Assembly (NCBI GenBank): GCA_003245715.1
Contig: QKCJ01000024.1
Span: 1-64,000 of the forward strand
DNA from: a bacterium
GTDB lineage: Bacteria > Planctomycetota > SZUA-567
Direction of reading: 5' to 3'
DNA: 64,000 nt
Positions 44,001-51,998 of the stretch are shown in pieces. Each line of letters begins with the position of its first letter. Positions within the stretch are counted from its first letter, which is position 1. The translations under genes and the position numbers were made by a program. The notes beneath the pieces are model-generated. The model did not search any database. It was not told where the DNA came from and saw only the letters and a program-made list of their open reading frames with translations.

Positions 44001-45056
44001 TTAATTTGTTTTGATATAATGACATGAATTTCTGTGAATCAGCTTAACCGGAAATGACTGATCGGACATTTTATAAGTGCATTTCTTTTTGGCATTAATG
44101 TTTTTTATCAACAGCTCCGTAGCGGCTGCAGCAATTGCGGAATTATCATATTGCATTGAAGTCAGAGAAGGTGAGAGATAAGCAAAAAGATCATACTCGT
44201 AATTACTGACAACACTTAAATCACCCGGAATAGAAATATTGTTTTTTAACGCGAGATCAATTATCCCCATGCAGGTCTGCGGATTGGTTATAACCGCAGT
44301 AGGTCTGGATTCAGGCGACGTACTCAAATATTTGTCAAAAAACTCGACCGCGGAAGATTCATCGCACCTGTTATCTGAAGTGCATTGCGTCTGAAGATCA
44401 ATTTCATCAGCAGTGAATTTTTCCTTTGTTACAACTTTTAGATGATATAGCAACGAACTCATGTGTTCACTGCCGCCCTCAAATAGAACTATACGCCGAT
44501 GCCCGAGTTCTTTTAAATAACGCAGTGTTTCCAGCAAACCATCGAGTAAATTCGGAGAAAACATTGGAATCGAACAATTCGCCCCGCCACCCGATGCGCC
44601 AACCCGCACGCACGGCAGCTTTATTTCCTCAAAGCGCTTAAGAATCTGACTGGATGCAGAATTACTGATAATCAAACCATCAACATTGCACTCACGTACC
44701 CCCTGCGGAATAATAAATTCCAGAACATTCTGCAGGTTGCAGCAATGCACAAACAATCCGAAATTATTCTTGCTGCAGACCTCTTCAATCCCATTAAGGA
44801 AATCAGAGTAATACGGGTTAGACCAACGCCCTGATGAATATTCCGGTATAATAAATGCGAGATTATTGGTTCGTTTGGTAGCCAGCGCCCGTGCTGCGGC
44901 ATTGGGTGTATAACCAAGGCGTGCTGCGACTGCACGGATTTTACTTCTGGTTTCTTCGGTAAAAGATTCCGCCTTGGGATGATTATTTAAAACCATTGAT
45001 ACCGTGCAAACCTGCACACCAACCTCAGCAGCAATATCTTTGAGCGTTATCGCCAT
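44001..45056 (-). CDS. LacI-family transcriptional regulator
   Basis: A 351-aa repressor. Helix-turn-helix at about 3-25 (TLKDIAAEVGVQVCTVSMVL) and hinge YTPNAAARALATKRT, then a periplasmic-binding-type sensor with VDGLIISNSAS and PTAVITNPQTCMGIIDLAL. It is inside the catabolic operon and the perfect palindrome at its promoter is the likely operator, giving negative autoregulation. The inducer is presumably a sugar released by the pathway. Confidence 0.92.
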   Translation of the reverse strand: MAITLKDIAAEVGVQVCTVSMVLNNHPKAESFTEETRSKIRAVAARLGYTPNAAARALATKRTNNLAFIIPEYSSGRWSNPYYSDFLNGIEEVCSKNNFGLFVHCCNLQNVLEFIIPQGVRECNVDGLIISNSASSQILKRFEEIKLPCVRVGASGGGANCSIPMFSPNLLDGLLETLRYLKELGHRRIVLFEGGSEHMSSLLYHLKVVTKEKFTADEIDLQTQCTSDNRCDESSAVEFFDKYLSTSPESRPTAVITNPQTCMGIIDLALKNNISIPGDLSVVSNYEYDLFAYLSPSLTSMQYDNSAIAAAATELLIKNINAKKKCTYKMSDQSFPVKLIHRNSCHYIKTN

Positions 45057-45094
45057 CTTCTCTCCATGAAAAAATCGCCAACCAAACCCACGTT

Positions 45095-45724
45095 TTATTT
45101 CTTCAGCAACATCTTTTCAATCTGCTCAAACATAAATTTATGACCGTGATTATTAGGATGCGCTCCATCGTGCATGAATTTCATGTGTTCATTATTGCTA
45201 ACATCAAGCACTTCCTCCTGCCAGCTTTTAGTTATATCAACCAGATCCACCCCAAGCTTCTGAGCACATTTACGGACCTCTTCCATAAACTTAGGCAACT
45301 CAGGACGGCGCTTAACCGGATCGAGATTACAGGCGTAGTCAACCGGATTCTGGGTAAGAAGGACAGGAATTGAATTTTCCGCACGGACAAATTCCACCAT
45401 CTCTTCAAGTGCCTGACGGTAAACATCAACACCCTGTCCGCCTTCAACAGAGTCATTCATGCCAAACATCAACGTTGTTATCTCAGGCTTGAAACGTTTA
45501 ATCAACCCCTTGAGAAATTCCTGCGAATCACTTATACGACTCCCACCAATACCGGCATTAATAATAACAAATTTTTTCTTGCTGCAGGCAAGGCGCAACG
45601 CTTCATCAAGAAGACCGACATACCCGGGATGGCCTTCGCTGCAGTGATTGGCCTCAGTGATACTGTCTCCAAGACAGAGAATCACCGTGTATTTGTTATT
45701 ATTAACATAATCAATCAAATTCAT
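45095..45724 (-). CDS. SGNH/GDSL hydrolase (probable sugar acetyl- or acyl-esterase)
   Basis: A 209-aa SGNH hydrolase without signal peptide. Blocks are all visible: I CLGDSIT with nucleophile Ser21, II NAGIGGS, III GMND, V DGAHPNNHGH. Such enzymes often remove acetyl groups from oligosaccharides; placed between a ManA-like isomerase and a LacI regulator, it probably de-esterifies the substrate glycan. Specificity cannot be told. Confidence 0.85.
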   Translation of the reverse strand: MNLIDYVNNNKYTVILCLGDSITEANHCSEGHPGYVGLLDEALRLACSKKKFVIINAGIGGSRISDSQEFLKGLIKRFKPEITTLMFGMNDSVEGGQGVDVYRQALEEMVEFVRAENSIPVLLTQNPVDYACNLDPVKRRPELPKFMEEVRKCAQKLGVDLVDITKSWQEEVLDVSNNEHMKFMHDGAHPNNHGHKFMFEQIEKMLLKK

Positions 45725-45735
45725 ATTATTATCCT

Positions 45736-46818
45736 TTATCTAAGTGGCGGCAACGCAATAATTGCCTGTATCGTTTCAGCAGCCTTAACGGTAAACTCTT
45801 TAGTATTATGCGGAATCAGAAGACGTGTACCAGAGCTAACCTCAAATTCCTCTCCGGCGCTTTCAATCGTACCGCAACCACTTTCAATAATTATTGACCT
45901 GAAACCAGAATGTGCAACGGTCATTTCACCGCTGACGGCGATACGCTCCGCCCTGAAACAATTGGTATAGCGCTTATCAAACAAAGACCAGCGCTTACCT
46001 CCTGGCTGCTCATCAATCAACTCAGGCGTAACAAAGAATTTCTTCTGCAAATCGGTAAAACTGTACTCGGAGAAATCAAACATACTCAGCGCAAAATCAG
46101 CATCACGCCCCATGAAACGCGACTCCTCCGGCAGAACATATCCGCCACGCTCAAACTCAATACGCACAGCAAAATCAGTAGGCTCCATAATCTCAATCAT
46201 GAAGACCCCTTCACCAATTGCGTGCGGCAGTCCACCAGGCACAAGAAATACATCCCCCGCCTTTACCGAAATTTTATCAAAATGCGAAAGAATGTAATCA
46301 GTATCCTGACTAGTTATTGCCTCTTTGAATTTCTGCTGGTCCGGTGAGCGCTGAAAGCCCATATAAATATACGGATCAACACCCTCACGATGCCCAAGAA
46401 TAATATAACCTTCTGTCTTGCCCGCATTGGCATTCAGGTGCTGACGTGAAAACCCCGCAGTCGGATGACACTGCATATGAAGACGGATTGACGAGTCGAG
46501 GTACTTCAAAAGAAAACCCGCATTTGTTCTAAGAGACGCAACATGCTCCTCGCCAAGCATTATTTCCGGATACTCGGCAAAGAGGTCTCGCAGGAAATAT
46601 TCTTTACTACCGATAACAGTGCGCGACAGTCCCTCTTCTGTAAACTCCTCACGTCCTTTATTGATGGCATTGGTTGTAGAGATAATCCAGTCTTCAGGAA
46701 AGTGGCTGTCAACCGGATTTTCTTTATTTTCCATTATATCAAGAGTCCTGCCGCCGCTGTAGGTGCGCCAGACACGATTTGGCAGTAATGGCAGGATCGG
46801 TGGTATTTGCAGAGTCAT
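45736..46818 (-). CDS. Mannose-6-phosphate isomerase-like (ManA, class I)
   Basis: A 360-aa cupin-type isomerase from the ATG at 46818; a TTG five codons upstream is less plausible. Zinc-site elements: QCHPTAGFS (His), KTEGYIIL (Glu) and LPHAIGEGVFMIEI (His), matching the QxH, E, HAIG pattern of type I phosphomannose isomerases. It interconverts mannose-6-P or a related sugar and fructose-6-P, feeding glycolysis. Fits as the step after release of monomers, though a kinase for the free sugar is missing. Confidence 0.8.
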   Translation of the reverse strand: MTLQIPPILPLLPNRVWRTYSGGRTLDIMENKENPVDSHFPEDWIISTTNAINKGREEFTEEGLSRTVIGSKEYFLRDLFAEYPEIMLGEEHVASLRTNAGFLLKYLDSSIRLHMQCHPTAGFSRQHLNANAGKTEGYIILGHREGVDPYIYMGFQRSPDQQKFKEAITSQDTDYILSHFDKISVKAGDVFLVPGGLPHAIGEGVFMIEIMEPTDFAVRIEFERGGYVLPEESRFMGRDADFALSMFDFSEYSFTDLQKKFFVTPELIDEQPGGKRWSLFDKRYTNCFRAERIAVSGEMTVAHSGFRSIIIESGCGTIESAGEEFEVSSGTRLLIPHNTKEFTVKAAETIQAIIALPPLR

Positions 46819-46822
46819 TATT

Positions 46823-48817
46823 TTACTTTCCAAGTCTGATTACAGCGTTTGCAAGATTATTAAAACTTAAAATATTTCCTTCAAATTTCACTTCACAATC
46901 ACCAAAAATCAATTCATAACCTTTGTAATTATTTTTCAGTTTAACACTGCCACCCGCTAATTCCTGATAGTTTCCGACAAAAAGATAATCAGCGTCTTTA
47001 CCCTCAGTCAAGACAACATTTAACTCAGAGTCCGCCGGGCAGATTTCAGGGATTTCATTCAAGAGAACACCAAGAATCTTTTTCGCATTGTCATCATTAC
47101 CATCATGAGCCGCGTTCCATAGAGCTGTTGCAATATAAAAGACCTGCCCCGCCCCAACCTTTCTGCGGAAGATCAGCGGATCACCTGCCAACTCACAGAT
47201 AACGTCCGCCCCGTCATCAATGGCGAGTTGCTGGATCTCTTCGCCGTCAGCAACCAGATTATCAAGATGCGTCGCACCTATCAGGTCATTAAGCGGACCA
47301 CCCGGCAACGCCTCATAAAGTCGGCCATTAGAATCAATATCAACAAAAGGATAATTGGCTACCAGAGTCCCCCCCGCATTGACAAACGCACGAACAGCGT
47401 TACAGCTCTCTTCAGACAGTGAAACCTGATAAGGAACAAAGAGAACCCTGCTTTTCTCATAAAGACCTTCAAGTTCTTCGGGGATAATCACAGACAGCGG
47501 AATATTATTTTCCCAGCATAAACGGTACAAGCCATAACGGGCCTTCACCGGCTGGTCATCACCGATGATATGTTTAACACGGTTATTAATCGCCTTAACG
47601 GTGAAATTATTCTCGCGGTCATACAGAACAGCAGCACTGGCATAGGGCTTTAGTGAATTAAGCTGCGGATTGTCTTTAACCAGTTTGCCGATTTTTTCCG
47701 CTGCACCTGAGCGTTTGCTGAGACTGCCGTCAGCCAGCACAAGTCCTCGCCCACCAAGCTGGAAACCGGTCTTGAACGGCGCCCATTTCCAGTAGATACA
47801 GCCAGCGCAACCCTGTGAGAGTGCTTCAAGATTCCAGTTGACAATATCCTCAGAAGTCACGCGCTCGGTTGTAAAAATTTCAGAGTAATAATGGCTCTGC
47901 ATTTCTGAGACAATAAAACTTCCCTTACCAGCCGCCGCCGCAGCAGCAAAGGTCAGGCAACGCAGCCACGCTGTATTGTCAGGCAGCAACCGTCCACCGG
48001 TTTTGGGATAAAATGAAATACCGTAACGATCGGCAGACGCCGCAACCTTCCAGTCGTCTGTGCCACGGTCAAACTCACCCCACACCGCATTTGACATTAC
48101 ATTGTCAGCCGTTGTAGGATGCTTGCCGTCAAACTCCTTTATCCACCCTGTCCAGCTTGCTGAAATCTCAGCAAGGTTGTCTGTGCGGAATTCCTCCCAG
48201 TCACAATCAGGCATGATTGACGCCCAGGTAACAGGGTCATGACGCACCTGATTAAACGCATTGTAACTCTTCTTCCATGAAGCATTGAGCTTTCCTATTG
48301 TCCCGTACTTCCGCTCAAGCCATGACTGGAACACGCAAAAAGTATACTCATCGTAGGACTTGAAATGAGTCTCATTCCAGACATCCCACCCCGCAAGCGC
48401 CTCATGTTCTTTGAGCGCCTCGACAGTATCCCGGAAAAATTCTTTCAGTGCAGATTTTACTTCCGGATGATTGTAATTAAGCTCGCCAAGGCCGTTCTGC
48501 ATCTTCTCAATTTTGCCATCAGCATTAACCACCGCATATTCGTCTTTATAAGCACAGTCAGGCAGATACTCAAGGTTGAAAATCTGCCCCGTAAGCTCAA
48601 CAACCACATCAAGCCCGTGCATCTGCGCAACATCCAGAAAACGCTTCTGTACCGAATAATCACGTTCACCATCAACATAAAAAACAGGCGGCCAGACAAC
48701 AACCGTATTCATGTGCAGGCTGCACATCTTCCTGCAGCAGTCATTCCAGTAATTCTCATCCTGTTCCTGTTCAAGGAGTAGCACCGTACCATACGTATAA
48801 CGTTGTGTATTATCCAT
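46823..48817 (-). CDS. GH42-like beta-galactosidase
   Basis: A 664-aa glycosidase from the ATG at 48817, with GGAAATAAAA just upstream (the TTG four codons before is less likely). The barrel carries acid/base Glu149 in WDVWNETH and nucleophile Glu305 in FIVSEMQSH. A middle glutamine-amidotransferase-like domain (RVLFVPYQVSLSEESCNAV, then GTLVANYPF) is typical of GH42. It would cleave beta-linked galactose from oligosaccharides. No signal peptide. The gene starts two bases after the DUF2264 gene. Confidence 0.88.
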   Translation of the reverse strand: MDNTQRYTYGTVLLLEQEQDENYWNDCCRKMCSLHMNTVVVWPPVFYVDGERDYSVQKRFLDVAQMHGLDVVVELTGQIFNLEYLPDCAYKDEYAVVNADGKIEKMQNGLGELNYNHPEVKSALKEFFRDTVEALKEHEALAGWDVWNETHFKSYDEYTFCVFQSWLERKYGTIGKLNASWKKSYNAFNQVRHDPVTWASIMPDCDWEEFRTDNLAEISASWTGWIKEFDGKHPTTADNVMSNAVWGEFDRGTDDWKVAASADRYGISFYPKTGGRLLPDNTAWLRCLTFAAAAAAGKGSFIVSEMQSHYYSEIFTTERVTSEDIVNWNLEALSQGCAGCIYWKWAPFKTGFQLGGRGLVLADGSLSKRSGAAEKIGKLVKDNPQLNSLKPYASAAVLYDRENNFTVKAINNRVKHIIGDDQPVKARYGLYRLCWENNIPLSVIIPEELEGLYEKSRVLFVPYQVSLSEESCNAVRAFVNAGGTLVANYPFVDIDSNGRLYEALPGGPLNDLIGATHLDNLVADGEEIQQLAIDDGADVICELAGDPLIFRRKVGAGQVFYIATALWNAAHDGNDDNAKKILGVLLNEIPEICPADSELNVVLTEGKDADYLFVGNYQELAGGSVKLKNNYKGYELIFGDCEVKFEGNILSFNNLANAVIRLGK

Positions 48818-48819
48818 TT

Positions 48820-50535
48820 TTATTTCCAACCAAGGCTATATGAAAACGAATTATCCGCTAATGACGAAATTTCTGCGACAATCGCCGGAGACTGCGCCGC
48901 ATAAATGGACGGCCCCTGTACTTCCTGTCGCCAATTAACTTCCGGCGCATCTACTTCGAAATCTAAACTGAAACCAGCACCATTTACAGAGGCGCATTTA
49001 CCTTCACTTTTTACTGCCGCGCCGCCAATGTAGAGATAAGTTTTTATTATATAACCATCCGGCAGACTCTGAGAAAAATCAAAGTTATAGCTAAGCCCGT
49101 CAATACCGATACTCAGTTCGGCAACAAAACCAACCGGTGAGACCGTCTCAAACTCGGCTGGCTTGCAGTAATTAAATCTCTGTCTGCTCACAAGCCTGCC
49201 GTCTTTCTCAAGAACCTCAATATCAAGCGGCTCAAGGTTACGCGGAACCAGCACCTCCTCGCCCTTGCAGAGCAGCGGCAAAAACGGAATGTGATAATCA
49301 GCATAAGGCGCTGGCAAGAGCTTGCCGAAGTAAGGGATAGGCATGAATTTCGCGCTCATATCAACCGAAACATCATTCTCGCGGGTGATCCGGTTATGCC
49401 AGAGATACATCAGCTTGGTCAGACGGTTAGTCAGCGGCACAATGCAGTGCAGTCCGCTTTTAGCGTGGTTTACAGTTATAATTTCAGGCCCTGAAAGATG
49501 ACGGACATAATCACTCTTTTGCGCCGGAAGCTCATTTATTCCGTCCTTGTCAGTCACAAAATGCAGCGCCATCGCCAGGCCATACGCGCCATAACCCTGC
49601 GCCTGAACATGGGTGGTGTACTCATCCCAGAGACCTTTATTCTCAGCCTTGTCCTTATAAACCTGACCAGCGTCGCTGATACCGTTTTCAATGAAAAAGT
49701 CATACTGCATCTGCGCAGCCGCAAGACCGTCGCCAGCATTAGCAACCAGTCCCCGCCCTTCCGCATATTCCCAGATAAACAGCTTCTTCGCTTCAGCCTC
49801 GCCACGCAATGAACGTCCCCACTTGGCGTACTCACCCCTAGCATCAACCAGATAGCGGTTCTCCTCGCAAAACTCTTTAACTATCATCTCTATCTTTTCA
49901 TGCCAGACACTCTTCCAGTCATTGATTTCATCATAATGAAGAAGCAGGCCTATAATCTCAGCGCTATAGGCATCAATGCGGCGGTCAAGAGAACTTCCCC
50001 GGATATCATCATCATTAAAGAAACCATCCCCAAGATAACCATCAAGCATAACCTTGATACTGTCTTCCGGCGGACAGTCTGGCTCAGTTATATAACCAAA
50101 CTGCAGGCGCAACTGGTTGATAATCCCAGCGGCGACCTGATAGTTCCGTGACGCTTCACGCAAAAACTTCATATCAATCTTCATGAAAAAGTCATCAAGA
50201 CACCTGCGTTCCTTCTCATCAAGCGAGGAATAGAAGAAACCATCCTTGCCACCACTCAGATACATCGAGTACAGTAACGCGAAAGTCGTCCATGCACTGC
50301 GTTTGTCATCAACATTACTTGAGCTGTAGGTCCACTTCCCCAAGACGTCCTGCAACGAATAATCAACAGGATACTCGCCGGCATGCAGCAGTCGGATAAC
50401 ACCAGACAAGATCATCCAGCCAGAATCCTTACAGTCAATCTCCTCCTCAATGACCACCCGGCCAAGCCCATCTGTATGCTCAATGGCAAACTTCAAAACC
50501 TTGTCCAATTCCTTAATTAATGTGCTTTTTTTCAT
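48820..50535 (-). CDS. DUF2264 protein, possible GH154-type glycosidase
   Basis: A 571-aa protein, first gene of the catabolic operon. An (alpha/alpha) helical N-terminal half includes ASRNYQVAAGIINQL and YAKWGRSLRGEAEAKKLF, diagnostic for DUF2264; the C-terminal half is a beta domain. As I recall, members of this family were shown to be beta-glucuronidases (CAZy GH154), which would fit an operon for an acidic, sulfated glycan; I have not checked this. No signal peptide. The start is ATG with AATTAAGGAATT-type upstream bases rather than a strong site. Confidence 0.7.
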   Translation of the reverse strand: MKKSTLIKELDKVLKFAIEHTDGLGRVVIEEEIDCKDSGWMILSGVIRLLHAGEYPVDYSLQDVLGKWTYSSSNVDDKRSAWTTFALLYSMYLSGGKDGFFYSSLDEKERRCLDDFFMKIDMKFLREASRNYQVAAGIINQLRLQFGYITEPDCPPEDSIKVMLDGYLGDGFFNDDDIRGSSLDRRIDAYSAEIIGLLLHYDEINDWKSVWHEKIEMIVKEFCEENRYLVDARGEYAKWGRSLRGEAEAKKLFIWEYAEGRGLVANAGDGLAAAQMQYDFFIENGISDAGQVYKDKAENKGLWDEYTTHVQAQGYGAYGLAMALHFVTDKDGINELPAQKSDYVRHLSGPEIITVNHAKSGLHCIVPLTNRLTKLMYLWHNRITRENDVSVDMSAKFMPIPYFGKLLPAPYADYHIPFLPLLCKGEEVLVPRNLEPLDIEVLEKDGRLVSRQRFNYCKPAEFETVSPVGFVAELSIGIDGLSYNFDFSQSLPDGYIIKTYLYIGGAAVKSEGKCASVNGAGFSLDFEVDAPEVNWRQEVQGPSIYAAQSPAIVAEISSLADNSFSYSLGWK

Positions 50536-50592
50536 GCCAGACTATTCCATCAGTAAACGGTAAATATTCGATAAAAACGACAAAAATACCCA

Positions 50593-50608
50593 GGTAAAGC
50601 GCTTTACC
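50593..50608. promoter_or_regulatory. LacI-type operator (perfect palindrome)
   Basis: GGTAAAGCGCTTTACC is a perfect 16-bp palindrome with a central CG, the form bound by LacI-family repressors. It starts just after the -10 box of the minus-strand operon promoter, so binding would block the transcription start. The LacI gene in that operon is the expected ligand. Confidence 0.85.
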
Positions 50609-50610
50609 AA

Positions 50611-50638
50611 AGAATACCCGACAATTTCCATTTGTCAA
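50611..50638 (-). promoter_or_regulatory. Promoter of the catabolic operon
   Basis: Read on the minus strand: -35 TTGACA (perfect), 16-base spacer, -10 TATTCT. The transcript starts about 70 bases before the DUF2264 gene and runs leftward through seven genes. The operator lies immediately downstream. Confidence 0.8.
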
Positions 50639-50715
50639 TATTTTTTTGCATATCATAAGAAATTATGAAAATTTCCGGGAGAAAGGGTGCGATATCAGTA
50701 CTAAAATATTAAGAA

Positions 50716-51825
50716 TCAGACACCAAAAGCAGGGTCTATTTCAAGTTTATAGGGCAGGATATAATTGCTTTCTGAATTTTTATTTGCAGCGATTATGTCA
50801 TTTATTAAATGAACGGCCTTGTGGCCGATTTTTTCAAGCGGCTGGATGATACCGGCCACCTGCCCCGGAACTGAGCCAGGCATGGCGTCAAAGGTGACTT
50901 TGGGTAAACCGGCAATGGTCGCGCTGCCAAAATCATCGCAAAACACCTTTACGCCATCAAGTATCTCCTTATCTGTACAGAAGATCCCCTGAGCCGGAAT
51001 TTTACGAGAGACCATCAGCGCCGTGCAGTCACGCCCGATATCCTGCAAACGGCCATAGTCAACTTTAAGAATGAACTCATCGCGTACCGGCAAACCGTTC
51101 TCCCTGAGAGCCTCACAATATCCATCAATCCGCTCCCGCCGGGCAACAGTATCAGGCTCACGTGAAAAACAGGCAATATCCGTTATCCCGCGCTCAATCA
51201 GCACATTAACCAGATCCCGGGCTGCCTTGCAATTATCAATATCAACGCAATTTCCCGGAATATTATCAGAGGCCGAGGCAAGAGCCCAGACCACCGGACA
51301 GCTTACATTCTGCAGAAACGGCAAAAGCCTGTTCTGATCTGAGATAAAAGCATTTGTAACGATAATCCCAGTTGTAAGCCGTGGGTTATATAAAGACTGA
51401 ATTTTGGAAATCTCAAAGGAGTTGCTGCTGATCGCCCGGCAAGGCGCCCACAAAACCGGCAACTCAAGCTCCATGGATGTCCGCTGGATGCTGGTGTAAA
51501 GTGGGAAAAAGAAGTCCGGCTTGCCACTACCACCTGAAATAACCGCAGGCGCACCGCTTATCACCAGAATAAAACCGGTTTTATGATTCGAGGGTTTATG
51601 CAGGAGTTTGGTTCCCATGCCGGCTTTTCTGAACAAATACCCCTCGCTAGCCAGAGTATTGAGCGCCTTGGAAACCGTCAGACGGTTTAATGATAACTTT
51701 CTGGCAATCTCGGTCTCAGAAGGCAATAACTGCCCCTCCTCCAGATCATCATTGATAATCCGCCAAATCTCATCATATGCCAATGTAAACTTTTTACCCT
51801 TTGATTTATCCAAATCAACCCTCAC
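50716..51825 (-). CDS. AraR-like GntR-family regulator with sugar-binding sensor
   Basis: A 369-aa regulator. The N-terminal winged helix (about 12-75: LAYDEIWRIINDDLEEGQLL, then SETEIARKLSLNRLTVSKAL) is GntR-type; the rest (80-365) is a LacI-type sugar sensor (ILVISGAP, GIIVTNAFI, ALMVSRKIPAQGIFCTD). This layout is that of AraR and related repressors. Start is GTG as drawn, but a TTG four codons later has a better-spaced GAGGG, so the true N-terminus is uncertain. It diverges from the GH5-like gene, and TTGTAC sites lie between them. Confidence 0.82.
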   Translation of the reverse strand: MRVDLDKSKGKKFTLAYDEIWRIINDDLEEGQLLPSETEIARKLSLNRLTVSKALNTLASEGYLFRKAGMGTKLLHKPSNHKTGFILVISGAPAVISGGSGKPDFFFPLYTSIQRTSMELELPVLWAPCRAISSNSFEISKIQSLYNPRLTTGIIVTNAFISDQNRLLPFLQNVSCPVVWALASASDNIPGNCVDIDNCKAARDLVNVLIERGITDIACFSREPDTVARRERIDGYCEALRENGLPVRDEFILKVDYGRLQDIGRDCTALMVSRKIPAQGIFCTDKEILDGVKVFCDDFGSATIAGLPKVTFDAMPGSVPGQVAGIIQPLEKIGHKAVHLINDIIAANKNSESNYILPYKLEIDPAFGV

Positions 51826-51832
51826 ATTCTAA

Positions 51833-51956
51833 TTGTACATCAATCATTATCAGTAATATTAGTTTGTATAATCCCAAATGCAATATTTTTTTAATTTATT
51901 TGACAAAGTAACATACCTGACGTATTGTACAACTAAATAAAATCCAATTGATGTAC
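51833..51956. promoter_or_regulatory. AraR-like operators and divergent promoters
   Basis: Three TTGTAC-type sites: TTGTACATCAAT at 51833-51844, the palindrome TTGTACAA at 51925-51932, and CAATTGATGTAC at 51945-51956; the 10-mer GTACATCAAT of the first is the exact inverse of part of the third. The TTGTAC core matches known AraR operators. The plus promoter is TTGACA (51900-51905), 17 bases, TATTGT (51923-51928), with the palindrome over its -10. A minus promoter is TTGCAT / TAATAT (complements at 51878-51883 and 51856-51861), spacer 16. Confidence 0.75.
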
Positions 51957-51998
51957 TTTTAAAAACAAAATATCATATTTTACAATAAAGGCAATACA

